DNA of 64,000 bases from contig BSBM01000592.1 of assembly GCA_027924585.1 (NCBI GenBank), positions 4,756,001-4,820,000 of the forward strand, given 5' to 3'. Below are positions 1 to 11,688 of the stretch, piece by piece. A program made the translations under genes and the position numbers. The notes under the pieces were generated by a model that did not search any database, was not told the DNA's origin, and was given only the letters and a program-made list of their open reading frames with translations. The DNA is from Larix kaempferi (taxonomy: Eukaryota > Streptophyta > Pinopsida > Pinales > Pinaceae). Within the stretch, counting starts at the first letter, position 1. Every line of letters begins with the position of its first letter.

Positions 1-1240
1 ATAGGTGGATGTAAAGACAACATTTCTTCATGGTGATCTTGAAGAAGAAGTTTATATGAAGTAGCCTAAGGGTTTCACAGTGAAAGGAGAGGAGAAGTTG
101 GTTTGCAAGATCAAGAAGTATTTCTATAGTTTAAAGCAATCACCAGGATGTGGTACAATAATTTTGATATGTATATCCAGTATCTAGGGTTTGTGAGAAA
201 TTAGGTTGATCATTGTGTGTATGGAAAGAAACTTGGTGATAATTTCATATATGTAATCTTGTATGTGGATGACATGTTGTTGGTCGGAAATAACATGGAT
301 CTAATTAAGGAGGTTAAACTGCATATGTCGTCCAAGTTAAACATGAAGGATCTCATTTCATTCTTGGAATATAAATAAAGAGAGATCTAACCGATAGAAG
401 GCTCTAGTTAAGTCAGAGTAAATATGTTGAGAAAAAAATTGAAATGTTTCAACATGCAAGAGTCCAAACCAGTTAAGGTCCCTATTCCTATAAGAGTTCA
501 TTTATCCAATGAACAGTGCCCTAGGTCACAAGAAGAGATATAGTGCATGATACATGTTCCCTATTCTAATGTTGTATGTAGTATGATGCATGTTGTAGTT
601 TGTACATGACTAGATATTTCCCAAGTAGTGGGAGTATTGAGCATATATGTGTCAACACATGGAAAGGAGCACTAGACTGCAGTCAAGAGAGTATTCCTTT
701 ATCTATACGGCACAAAAAATTATTCAATATGCTATAAAGGAGAACCAGAAATCAACAAGAAAATATATGTACATGGTTTTGTCAACTCTAACTGGGTTGG
801 AGATCTTGATTACAGAAGGTCGACCAATGGATATGTTTTCAAGTTACTTGGTGGGACAAACAACTGGATGAGTAGGAGGAAGTCAGTCATTGCACTTTCG
901 AATACTAAGGTTGAATACATGGCATCCACTCATGAAAGCAAAGAGGCAATTTGGTTGCAGATATTGTATTTAGAAGTTGGGTTTAAACAAGAAGTTGTTC
1001 GATTGGATTGTGATAGTCAGAGTGCAATATTTCTAGAAAAGAATCGTTCATACCATTCATAAACAAAGCATATTGATGTGCGGTATCACTTTGCGAGAGA
1101 CATGGTGGATAACTAGAAAGTGTTGCTAGAAAAGGTAGACGCTGTGAAGAACATTACAGACTCTTTGACCAAGTCTGTGAACACTGATAAGATTACTTGG
1201 TGTAGGGAAAAAATGGTCTTTTCATCCCAAATTAAATGAA
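1..1240 (+). pseudogene. Ty1/copia pol remnant (RT and RNase H)
   Basis: Decayed 3' part of a copia polyprotein; the 5' part lies outside the window. Reading across frames, the start gives the copia RT opening (VDVKTTFLHGDLEEEVYM), followed by the RT catalytic box YVDDML at 262-276 with both aspartates intact. RNase H follows, clearest at 868-1062, with the motif ALSNTKVEYMASTHESKEA and a downstream DCDSQSAIFLEKN block. Several frameshifts and stops separate the blocks, so it cannot encode a working protein. Family assignment is secure because order and motifs match copia pol. The 3' LTR at 1292 belongs to the same element. Confidence 0.85.
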
Positions 1241-1291
1241 TGAAATTTTTGAAATCTCATGTGTATACAAAGAAGAAAACAAGTGGGAGAA

Positions 1292-1957
1292 TTTTGGGTG
1301 TGTTATACTCTTTTCATGGGTATTGAGGATTGAAGTCGATGGTCGATTGGTTCAAAAGTCGACTACAATTGAAGTCGACGGACAATGAAATTCTAGTCGA
1401 CTTGAGGACTAGAATAGTCAACTGGTCGATGATCATGATTGGTCGACGAGAATTAGAAGAGCATAAAGAAAGCATGGATTCAATAGACACTTGGATGACG
1501 ATAAGCTCAATGGGTGGTCAGCTATGGTTGATAGTGAAGTTGGTTGTATCAGAATAACTACATTCAATTAGGAAGTTATGGATTTCCATTAATGAGTAGT
1601 TAGTTATAACTAACTCAAGTGTCATGAACTAGTGTATGTATTGCATCTATAAATATGACATGATGGAAAAGGATATGGGAAGTAGTAGTATGAGATACAC
1701 TATAGTGTACTGATTGTACTATGTTAGTATTGTACTAGTGTAGTGAATTCACACTTTAGCTATTGTGATCTAGTAAATTACTGTTATAAAATGTTGGCAA
1801 GGAGTGTTTCTAATATATGAGAAGTTAATCTCACTATTTTGTTATTTTTCCCCGATAGAGGGGTTTCTAGGGTAATTTTTGTGTACTATTTGAATGTATT
1901 TTGTGTCATTCTTTAATCTATTTAACTATAAGAATCTTTATACATACTCACTATAAT
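1292..1957 (+). repeat. 3' LTR of the copia remnant
   Basis: It begins straight after a purine-rich tract (AAGTGGGAGA, 1281-1290) that follows the copia RNase H tail, as expected for a polypurine tract and 3' LTR. The first bases read TTTTGGG where TGTTGGG would be usual. A TATA-like box, TATAAATAT, lies at 1648-1656. A cluster of GTCGAC-type words occupies 1335-1450. The right end is not sharply defined; I place it just before a primer-binding-site-like string at 1958-1971. There is no second LTR in the window to confirm the ends. Confidence 0.5.
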
Positions 1958-2122
1958 AGGTATTAGAACCTAACAGGCAGTAAATAGGAAGCTAAACCCA
2001 TAACTATTTTGAAATGTTGTTTACCACTTACTTTAGCGTCGGATAGTTGTGCCAAATTGAGAAAATGATAACACTAAAAACCAGCTTTAAAATAGGCGCT
2101 AATGGCATGTTTTGTTGTAGTG
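1958..2122. mobile_element. Possible CACTA-type transposon end fragment
   Basis: The right edge reads TTTTGTTGTAGTG (2110-2122), the reverse complement of CACTACAACAAAA, typical of CACTA/Spm termini. Just inside are GCG-containing words (AGCGTCGG, GGCGCTAATGGCATG) of the kind found in CACTA subterminal regions. No left terminus or 3-bp target duplication was identified, so this is at best a solo end. The first bases (1958-1971) also resemble a degenerate primer-binding site, so parts may belong to an LTR element instead. Confidence 0.35.
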
Positions 2123-5090
2123 CAACTATTATAGTTTCCTTGATCTCAATAAGTAGTGTATGAAGATAATATCTAAGACTATGGGGTTTTCTTCTTCATG
2201 ATTTAACCAAAAGGTTAATAGAACATCATTGTGACCACCACAACCTCTATGTGGCTTCTCTCTACACAACAAAATTAGGTGGATAAGATAGTGGAAGAAT
2301 ACAAGGATATCTTCACTTTTCCTGCAAAGTTGCCTTTGTACTGATAGAAAAATCATTCAATTGATTTGATACCTAATGCTCCTTTACCTAATGTCCCACT
2401 ACATAGATGCTTTCTTATAGAAAATGAATAAATTGAATGTTGGATTCAAGGTTTCATCCAAAAGGGGCACTTTGATTGAGTTCCTCACCTTGTAGGAGCC
2501 CCATTGTGTTGGTGCAAAGAAAGTATGGGACATGGTTAATTTATATTGATTACAAATATCTAAACCAAGTAATAATTAAGGACCAATACCGAATCCATAA
2601 GACTAATGATGTTCTTAATCATCTAAAGGTTTCCAAAACTTTTAGTAAGATTGATCTTAAGACAAGCTACCACCAGTTATTAATTGGGAAAACTTATGTA
2701 TGGAAGACAACCTTCAAGTCTAAAGAAGGTCTTTTTGAGTGGTTGTCATTCCTTTTTTCTTAACTAATGCTTCAAAAATGTTCATGAGGATGATGGATGA
2801 TATTTTTTAGTCATTTAAAAATTCTTTTGTGTAATATATTGGGATGTTATCCTCATATTTAACAAAACTTGGATAGAATATCTGCAACACATTCAACAAA
2901 TCTTAAGCACCTTGCAGTAGCACAAGTTATATGCCAATATGGATAAATGATTATTTATCATGCAAATAATTTAGTATATGGGATAGGTCATGGATGGTTA
3001 TGGTGTGCATGTGGATCTAGTCAAGATTGAAATCATTCATGATTGTTAGGCCATGACAACTCTTACGGATATTTGAATTTTCTTGGACCTCATCAACTAC
3101 TATCACAATTTCATGTCAAGGTTATCATATATCACTTGTCCCCCAATCCATGTTACCAAGGGTGGGGCCAAAGAAAACTTCATTTGGGCCAAGTCACAAT
3201 CGAAAGCATTTAAGGATTTAAAATGCTGTCATATTTTGGCACTCCTAGTCACTCTACTAGGCCTACAATAACCCTTTGAGATTGAGAGAGATGCTTCAGA
3301 TTATGTTGTTAGTATATTAATATATCAACATATATATCCTATGGTCTATCATAATAAGACACTCACTTATGTAGTTTGCAAGTACCTCGCTTATAACTAG
3401 GAGATGTACTCCATTATGTAGGTCTATCACCAGTGGAAGCATTCCATGCTAGGGAAGGATACAATCAACCACACTGATAATAATCCCTTGTATTTCATGC
3501 AAATGCAAGGAAAAATATAAAATGGATTCCATTAGAATTGTTTCACGTACCTACAACAATTCATCTTGAACATCAAGTACAAGAAGGGAAACACAAATCA
3601 TGTTACAAATTTCCTTAGTTGACCTCTAGCTGTGGCACTAACCACAATGCTCAAATCTTGTCGACATGAGACCTTCAAGTGACCCAATCATATGATATAA
3701 ACCCTAACTTCACTGTAACCTATCAGACACTGGGTACAATTAAACCATATCAGACTATCATATCCAAGATAAACTTTTATTCCATCTAGGTCATCTCTAT
3801 ATTCCATCAAGTAACTATGAGAATTTTATTTGGGAGGCACATTATAGTTGGGTGGTAGAGAATTTCAGTGTGGAGAAAAAAATTTCAATGTTGCAAAAGT
3901 ACTTCCACTAGCAAAATATTTAATTAGACATCAATAGGTATACTAGATATGCCATTGTTTAACTTACCATCATAAAGTAGGGGTTCTACACTCTTTTGTT
4001 TACCCTATTCATACTATGGGATTCATTTAACGTATGGTTTAACTTCAACCAAGCATGGAAACAAGTATGTATTTATAGTTATTGATCGATTGTCCAATAT
4101 GGTCATTTTTCACACCACGTAAGAAGAGTATAAAGGCCACTGGTAATATCTACTTTAGCGTGTTTCAGATTATTTTGAGCTCTCATGGGGAATTATTACA
4201 TATAAGGATACTAGGTTCCTAAGTAAATTTTGGTCCAACCTATGGTCAAAGATGGACTCCAAGATAACCAAATTGACTTCCTTCTACCCCCAAACCAATG
4301 GACAAATATATTTAGTCAATAATAAAATTATGCATATCCTAAGAATGTACAACTCCAAGCATCCATGCCTTTTTTAGGTGTGCTTGGGGTTCCATCCATT
4401 GGCTCCAACTAATGTAGATCAACCCATTACATATACATAGGAAGGATCCTTCCATGCTCAAACTAAGACTATTAGAAAATCAAAATGTCTTGAACGAATC
4501 CAACACATCCAATAACAAGTTCATGATATTTTATAGAAATCCAATGCCACTTACTATAAATTCCATGATCATCATTGAGTTCCACACTAGTTTCAAGTGG
4601 GTAAGGTATGATTGTATTTAAATAGAGAGTGCCTCAAAGGACCCTATCAAAATCTATTACCACTTTGATATGGGCCCTACACAATCACCAAGGCTTTGTT
4701 TGAGAATGTCTCAATTAATTATTCCCCCTTTTCTTGGCTTAAACCTTGTATTAATGTGGATCTACTTCAACCATATTTTCCACCTCTCTTTGACACCTCA
4801 TAGGTGTCCAAGCACTTGGAACCTAAATAAATCAATATTGACTATATTGATCAAGTTACAGTCAACCAGATCATGGACACTGAGATAAAGGGAACCAACC
4901 AGTAGAACACCCAAATCTATCATATCGTCAAATCAATGCAACTCTTTCACTAGGGAAAGTGGCCTACCATGAATCATATTCAATAGAATTTTCCCCATAT
5001 AATGAATGGAATTTATGTAATGGGGACCATTTATTCTTTAGGTAGATCGTGTATCCAAGTAGAAACCTAGTTGTTAAATTGGCTCAAATG
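2123..5090 (+). pseudogene. Ty3/gypsy pol remnant GypB (RT to chromodomain-like tail)
   Basis: A decayed gypsy polyprotein in usual domain order. The RT N-terminal part is best seen at 2476-2763 (SKIDLKTSYHQLLIGK and the preceding YLNQVIIKDQYRI). An RT/RNase H connection is at 3083-3271, RNase H at about 3290-3640 (DASDYVV, then NHTDNNPLYF), and integrase core at about 4030-4380 (KLTSFYPQTNGQI). A C-terminal tail at about 4600-5000 contains DYIDQVTVNQIMDTEIKG, matching the tail/chromodomain region of plant gypsy elements. Many stops and frameshifts make it dead. No LTRs could be paired with it; its N-terminal gag and protease are missing and it abuts the CACTA-like scrap. Confidence 0.8.
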
Positions 5091-5484
5091 GTTCCATATT
5101 TTGGCAACTGTACTACAATCTTTCAGGTCCAAACTTCTAGTGTGGTTTACATGAATTTTACTTTCATTTTTGGAAACTGACATAGGGCACATAATATTTG
5201 ATTGCATGGATTTTTAAACATTTAAATCATGGAAATATAATTGTAACATTCCAAGAAACACCCTACATAGAGTTTGTATGAAAAAAGTTGCAGCCCCAGG
5301 AATTTGATGTATCAACTAGCCTCCTTGGGGCTAGCAATTCCTTTTTTTGCATCATTTCCTAAGGCTATGGCTTTGGATATTTGGTTTTTTCATATTAGGG
5401 CATCATACTATATGTTAAAATGTATTTTTAGACTCTTGTAATGTCTTCTTATGAATGAGCCTATCCAACGCATCTTTCTTCATA
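5091..5484. other. Unassigned intergenic DNA
   Basis: AT-rich sequence between two gypsy remnants. I see no coding potential, repeat pair or terminal structure. It may include gypsy LTR sequence that has lost its partner. Confidence 0.4.
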
Positions 5485-6335
5485 TTTAAGCTACCACCAT
5501 TCAGATTATGTTGTTGGTGCAATCCTCACTCGGCATGGACATTCGATGACCCATCACAATGAGACACTCTATGATGTGGTTCGTAGATGCCCCACCTATG
5601 AAAATAAAATGTAATCCATTTTGCAAGCATATCATCAATGGAAGCATTACATTCTAGGGAAGGATATGATCATCCACATTAATAATAGGCCTCTGCAGCT
5701 CATGTAGGAATGAGGAAAGTTACAAAATGGTTTCCATCATAAGTGGTATATCTACTTTCAACAATTATCATAAACATCAAGTATAAGAAGGGAATCACAA
5801 ATCACATTGTGGAATACGTTATCTGACCTTCAATTGTAGTTTTGACCACAATGCTCAACTTTTGTTGAAACAAAACTTGTTGATGTCCTTAATTGTATGA
5901 CAATGAACGTAACTTCATTGTTACCTATAAAACAATTAGGCACAAATAAACCAATACTAGACTTTAATCTCTTGGAAAATCTTGTATGCTAATAGGGAGA
6001 AGACAATGATAGTGTTGCAAAAGTAATTCTATTTTCCAAATCTAATATAGGATGTCAGCATGTATATCACAATGTGCACCACCTATGCCATCTTCAAACT
6101 TTCCATGAAGAAGTACATGTTGCATAGTCTTTTTCCTACTCTATATAGAAATTGGGAATCTATATCCATGGACTATATGTATAATATGCCTTCAACCTAG
6201 CATGGAAATGACTATGTATTTGTGGTTATTGATTGATTCTTTAAGATAGGCGTTGTGAGACCATGTAAGAAGGGTATCACAGTATAGGTCATTGCTAAGA
6301 TTTGTTTCATGCATGTTCGAGTTCATTTAAGACAT
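5485..6335 (+). pseudogene. Second truncated Ty3/gypsy fragment GypC (RNase H to integrase)
   Basis: This segment repeats domains already present in GypB. The RNase H active region (DYVVGAILTRHG, then YHQWKHYILGKDMIIHINNRPLQ) occupies about 5500-5705. The integrase core entry (ESISMDYMYNMPS, then YVFVVIDXF) is at about 6150-6250. It is therefore a separate, 5'-truncated copy placed head-to-tail after GypB. It stops where the short LTR element begins at 6336, consistent with truncation by or at that insertion. It is not functional. Confidence 0.7.
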
Positions 6336-6770
6336 TGTAATGTACATAGGAAGGATAATATGAGGTTCCTAGGGAGGTACCCAAGGGGATAATTCTATGT
6401 ATTAAGGCCATCTCTAGTAAATAAGGCCCATAAAGTAGATGTAGTGTGAAAAGTAATAATTGTAAGAAGGCTTACTAGAAGGTTCTACCTACTGGAAATT
6501 TATTTCTCTAGAAATTATATAGAAGGTTCCACCTACTAGAAAGTTCCTTCTCTAGAAAGTACCTAAGAGGTTTGATAGAAATTATATAAAGAAGTAGAAG
6601 AAATGTAATGAGATGTCTTGTGAAGTATTTATGAATTGTTTTGTAGCAAGCATGGCTTATGGAGTGATTCCTTCCATAAGTGATAATTGGTGGTGTTACC
6701 CTACCTTGAGGTCATTATTTGCATTATTATGTTGTCTATTGTGTGGATCTCTTGTGTTTTCTATATTCTA
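6336..6770 (+). repeat. 5' LTR of the short element
   Basis: Left member of the direct-repeat pair. It includes an internal near-tandem module built on the words ACCTACTAGAAAGTTCC and TTCTCTAGAAAGTACCTA, repeated two to three times. A TATA-like ATTATATAAAG is near 6580. The open frame starting at 6613 lies in this LTR and runs on into the protease remnant. Confidence 0.6.
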
Positions 6771-6789
6771 TCTTCATATTTATTTAGGT

Positions 6790-7360
6790 ACACAAAATTT
6801 TGTGATAGAGTTATTTTCATGTGACAACTTCATGTTACATGTTCATGGATGTATTAAGCAAGAGAAGGTCATTGTTTCTAATAACCCTAGTAGCAAACAT
6901 AATTTCATAAATTTTAATGTGGCTAAAGATTGCAAGTCCCTGCAAAGCATATTCAAAGCACATAGTTTGAGGGTGAGAATGTTCAAATTTTTAAAGATTT
7001 GAAAATTACTATGGACAAATATGTGTTGTGTTTAGACTTTCATACTATGGATATGAATGATGTGGAAATTGTTTTGGGATATCCTTGGATGGACTTAGTT
7101 GGTAAAATTAATATCGTTGTGCAAAAGAAGTGTTGAAGCTTTAGTACAAGAAAAATAAAATCACATTGCATGATATTTTTGTTGCTAAAAGGCCCAAGGT
7201 GGCACATGAAGAATTTTTTGTAGAAACTATTGGCATATCAAATGAAGAATTTGAGGTTGGATCAGAAGAAGAAAAAACTACAAAAACACATAAAATGAAG
7301 AAGAATCTAAGGATATGCAAACATCAAAGGAAATGTGGGGTAAAGAGTAAAAAATAGTAT
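6790..7360 (+). pseudogene. Dead retropepsin remnant in the short element
   Basis: The reading frame contains SSKHNFINFNVAKDCK, the segment after the catalytic triad of gypsy proteases. About 60 codons later, across a frame change, comes the conserved follow-on MDMNDVEIVLGYPWMD (about 7045-7095). The position of the catalytic Asp-Ser/Thr-Gly reads VSN, so the active-site aspartate is gone. The downstream DIFVAKRPKVAHEEFFVE stretch is charged and resembles the linker between protease and RT. RT itself is absent. Confidence 0.6.
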
Positions 7361-7699
7361 ATTCAATAGCTAAGGTTGCTATATATTTCCACTCACGCTA
7401 CCATGAGAAACAACCATCATCAAGGCAAGGTTGGGAACATAAAAAAGAAGGAAACTAATATTGAGGCATGTGGAGGACCAAAATTAATACACGGAGATAT
7501 CATATTAGTGCGATGACAACATGGAACCAAAGGAGAATGAAGATGAAGATCAAGAAGGCAATGAAGTAGTTGGACCACATGTCCACATTTTAGTAGGATG
7601 AATGGATTCCCATGCTTGGTACTAGTTGGCTACATTTCTTAGTAGATCATATTATATGGCTTCCTCCCATGTTTCTAGGACAAAACATGTGAAGGGGGA

Positions 7700-8133
7700 T
7701 GTAATGAAATGTACTTAGGGAGTATAATATAGGGTACCTATGGAGGTCCCCAAGGGGATATTTTTATGGGCATCTTAAGTAAATAAGGCCCATGAAGTAG
7801 ATGTAGTGTGAAAATAAATAATTGTAAGAAGTCTTGCTAGAATGTTCCACCTACTGGAAAGTTCCTTCTCTAGAAAGTACCTAGAATGTTACACGTACTA
7901 GAAAGCCCCTTCTCTAGAAAGTATCTAGGAGATTTGATAGAATCTATATAAATAAGTGGATGCAATGTAATAAGATGTCTAGTGAATTATTTATTAATTG
8001 TTTTGTAGCAAGCATGCCTTGTGGAATGATTTCTTCCATAAGGAATAATTAATGGTGTTACCCTAGCTAAAGGTTATTCTCTACATTATTTTGCACATTA
8101 TCTTATTGTTATTTTTTGGATCTCAAGTATGTT
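7700..8133 (+). repeat. 3' LTR of the short element
   Basis: Right member of the pair; it starts TGTAATG right after the polypurine-like tract. Its right edge runs into the GypE LTR remnant near 8133 with no clear terminal CA, so the boundary is approximate. Confidence 0.55.
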
Positions 8134-8700
8134 TTCTAGATTCGAGGGTCCAAAACCATATATTGATTTGGGGTTTGAGGCATGCAAAAAAAAATATCCC
8201 TAAACCTAGATGGCTATCAAGCTATGTTAAATTTTGGGCCACTAGGAAAGGAAGGGATTCCATTTTATTGGTATTGTTATTCTTCCATATTAGAGTATAA
8301 CATCTAGGAATGGGATATTGAATCATAATAGAGGAAGTAGAATATCTCGTGGCATCCATTTAGACCACAATTCATATGTCAACTCCATAGTGAGTGCATC
8401 TTCTTTGTACTTTCATTTCATAACTAAGAAGGAAAGAGAAATAGCATAGGCCTCACCTTGTAACTAGCTTTTCTTGTATTAGATTTTTCCAAGGTGCATC
8501 TTGTGTCCATTGTATGGATGGTATGTATTTTATTAAGCTTCCTTTATTCTAGTTATATTTTTTTTCAATTTATTTCAACACTAAGCAAGAAATATTAAAT
8601 CTAGAATCTCAAGTAAAACAATAAACTTTAAGAGATTGCAGAATATTAGAAGATTTGTTGTGATGAAATGTTTTGGTGGAATATCCATGACAATTTATAA
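8134..8700 (+). repeat. GypE 5' LTR, right part only
   Basis: It aligns with the right half of the 3' LTR at about 36040-36486; shared words include GAGGCATGCAAAAAA, TTGGTATTGT and CTCCATAGTGAGTGCA. The left half is missing, being replaced at about 8133 by the short LTR element. The end near 8700 is fixed by the PBS that follows. Confidence 0.65.
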
Positions 8701-8707
8701 ATCATAT

Positions 8708-8720
8708 TGCTATGAGAGCA
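8708..8720 (+). promoter_or_regulatory. GypE primer-binding site (tRNA-iMet type)
   Basis: TGCTATGAGAGCA differs from the initiator-methionine primer site TGGTATCAGAGCA at two positions. It sits a few bases after the LTR end and about 50 bp before the first gag-like codon, the expected location. Confidence 0.6.
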
Positions 8721-8772
8721 ATTTTCTTTGGGTTTTTTGGGAATGTGTAGGATCCAGGAATTGGCATAAGAA

Positions 8773-10336
8773 ATGAGTCTCAAAACCCGAGCCATGGTGG
8801 ATAGGTATAGTAATAAAATTCCACAGGATGAGTCAAAGGATAAATTTTCAAAGTTGGAAGCACATGTCACTAACATCTCTCACAACATATCCATTCTCAT
8901 GGCATCTCTAGAGAACAATTTTGGATCTTTCAAGGATTTTGGTCTCCCTAACTTAGAAGCTATTTTGGATAGGAAATATGGAGATGATTAATACCCATAA
9001 AAGGAACTAGAAAAATATCTAGAGAAAGAGAGACCAAGTTCCAATTCTATCACTTCTTCCAAATATTTTTTTAGAGAGGACGTGAAGGTGGACATCAAAC
9101 CCTACCAAGGTGAGATTGATGTTGGTAAGTTGAATCAATGCTTGCAATAGTTATAATTGTATTTAAGTGTTTATATTAATATAGGAAAAGTGAAAATATT
9201 TAGTTTTCCCAATTGAAGTTAGAGTGACATGCACAAAGTTGGTGGGAAATTCACATGGAGACACATAGGGTGGCGTGTGGTCCCCTAGTAACTAAGTGGG
9301 AGGTTTTTAAAATCCGCATTAATTCCTAGTTATATCCTATTAGGTATGAAGAGTACTAGTGGATTAGTTGGCACTGCTTCTTGTAGAAGAAAGAGCAGTG
9401 TACAATAATACACCTCTAAGTTCAAACAATTGGACATTATGTTGGGAATATCTACTAAGAACCCATATTTACTCATCAAGTATTTAGATGGCCCACACAT
9501 TCATTTATGGAGGCAAGTGATTCTCTTCAAACCTAGGTCAGTTGATGAATTCTATGTGCAAGTGCACTATCTAGAGAATATGGATAATACTAAAGGAAAA
9601 AAGGTGGTACCAAGTAAAAAGACCACGAAGATGATTCCGAGGAGGGTAAAATGGTGGAGAGGAAAGGATAAGAAGACAACAATCACTACACATTATTACA
9701 ATGATCCAAACAACAACTATAACCATTGGCCACATACAAGATAAGTGTTGGAAGCTACTTCCTAAGTTGAATCCAAAGAACCACAAGAAGGATTCCAAAA
9801 AGAAGAACAAGATATCCATGGATTCAAGCAATTACGTAGAGATCACCTCACATGTAGATGAAAATATTGTTTGCACTATAGTGCAGAAGAAGGAGAATCT
9901 AAGTAGACTCCATCCCAAGGAAGAGAAGGATATGACTAAACTCTTACATATTAAGATCCAAGTTAGTAAGAAAAAGGTGAATGATCTATTTGATTTTGGT
10001 TCACGGGACAACCTCATAGAAAACGATATGGTTAGTAATTTTGGAATGCAAGTCCATGACCATCCTCACCCATATCCATTGGGATGGGTAAATGAGGGTG
10101 CAAAAATTAGGGTTATTAAGAAGTGTAAGTTCAAATTTTCTATAAGTTCAAACTATATTGATAAAATAAAGGTAGATGTAGTACCATTTGATGTGTGTGG
10201 TGTAGTGTTTGGTATCCCATACATGTACATGAGGGATTCCATCTTCATGAGGAGAGAAAACCAATACCATTTGATCAAGGATTGGAAGTCCTTTATCATT
10301 AATGACACAAAGGTAAATCCAAGATCTCTCTAGTAA
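8773..10336 (+). pseudogene. GypE gag and protease
   Basis: Gag starts at 8773 (MSLKTRAMVDRYSNKIP) and continues, with stops and shifts, through 9430-9744 (KYLDGPHIHLWRQV). The protease block is in the 9701-10333 frame. It has a degraded active site (FDFGSRDNLIENDMV where D-S/T-G is expected), then PHPYPLGWVNEGAKIRV and DVCGVVFGIPYMYMRD, a block highly characteristic of plant gypsy proteases. A knuckle remnant (GHIQDKCWKLLPK) lies between gag and protease. The replaced active-site residue and internal stops show it is inactive. It is cut off from its RT by GypF, 118 bp downstream. Confidence 0.75.
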
Positions 10337-10454
10337 GTTCTAACTAAGCAAAGAATTTGACCAATTCAAGTAGAAATTCTTTATTACTCTTATTAAGAAA
10401 GAATAAGTCAAGAGATGAATAAGTAAAAGTAAAGACATCTCTGGAGGGATGTAC

Positions 10455-11642
10455 TGTTGGCCATATTTATGGGCTGACCCGGGTTCATCGAAGTTCTTAT
10501 GTAGACCCAACAAAATCCCCTTCACTGGCCCTTTCGGCATCAACCTGCGAGCAGGCTGAAGTATCAGTTGAAGCAAAGATGGGTGGTTATAGAATAAGGT
10601 TTATGTAACCTTGGTGATGCGCAGATGTTTTATGCGAACTTGTAATGTATTCCTTGCTTAACATCCACTTAACATATCAATACCAACATGTAACCGCGCA
10701 CTTAGCAGTTATCAACAACCTACAGACTTCGTTGAATCGTTGTATGTTTACCCTTATAACTACGTATTCATCATACTTAATATGACTTCGCAACATTCAT
10801 ACATGTGTGTTTCGCTTACTTATCATAACATTCTCATTCAGATACATATGGAAGTAAATACACAAGCATAGTAATAACATGAACACAAAGCATATCATAG
10901 ATTCACACACATAACACAGGGATTTATGTGGTTCACTCCCCAGATGGGAGCTACGTCCACCGGAATTGTTCTTATATTACTGGAAGGGGTAACAGTTCCA
11001 GTCTATGCAGTCAGCTACAGACTCTTCTCTACAATAGATCTCTGCGCACTCAACCACAGAGTATTTTTCTCTCTTTTAGATCTCTCTCAGTTCAGATCTA
11101 ACATCTAACAAAATCCAACATAAGTCTAACCCTTCCTTATACAAAATTTCCCTTTATATAGATGTTCTCGAAGGTCACATATTACAATAATTATGGGCCA
11201 ACCCCCATAGTACTCTTAAACCCAAAATAGCATGGTTCTCTTGTTGACCACGCTTTGCCTTAACTTCGTTGTATCTCTCATGTCCTTTTGCACCGCTTCT
11301 TCTGACTCTGACGCTTCATCTGACAGTTGCAGTTCTGACCGCGTGGCTTTGAATCTACACTGTCATGTCCTTTGCACTATCCCACTTCTTTACTCTCTGC
11401 TTCTGTAGCTGTCAATTCACTGCTTCATCCTTAACTACTTAAACTACATGTGGTCGTCCTTAGTACTTTGTCTTTACTAAGGGGACAAGTCCTTTCTTAT
11501 CAACTTCGCTTCGCTCCATACCCTCCTCCCGGGAATTGCGGAATTGCTTCCCCCAAAACTTAGTCAATGTTAGGCCTCGCCTAACTATACCTTTGTCATC
11601 AAAACTTCCTGCACCTAGGATGCACCCAATAGGCCCCTAACA
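10455..11642 (-). repeat. GypF 3' LTR
   Basis: About 1.19 kb, TG...CA in both orientations. It matches the other LTR throughout, e.g. CATACATGTGTGT, CACTCCCCAGATGGGAGCTA and GGTCAATGTTAGGCCTCGCC-like words. It contains CCCTTTATATAGATG, whose reverse complement holds a TATATAAAG box suited to minus-strand transcription. In the sense direction this is the downstream LTR. Confidence 0.8.
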
Positions 11643-11688
11643 CTTACTTATGGCTTGTCTTCGAGCCACTTTCACTGGACTTCTTCGA

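Larger units (their letters stand above)
6336..8133 (+). mobile_element. Short internally deleted LTR retroelement
   Basis: Two direct repeats of about 430 bp (6336-~6770 and 7700-~8133) enclose about 0.93 kb. Both start TGTAATG and share long matches such as AAGGCCCATRAAGTAGATGT and TAGCAAGCATGSCTT. The right copy is preceded by a purine-rich tract, GTGAAGGGGGA (7689-7699), as expected for a 3' LTR. The internal part keeps only a protease remnant and lacks gag, RT and integrase, so any movement would have depended on another element. The right edges of the repeats are approximate because both blend into gypsy sequence. Confidence 0.65.
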
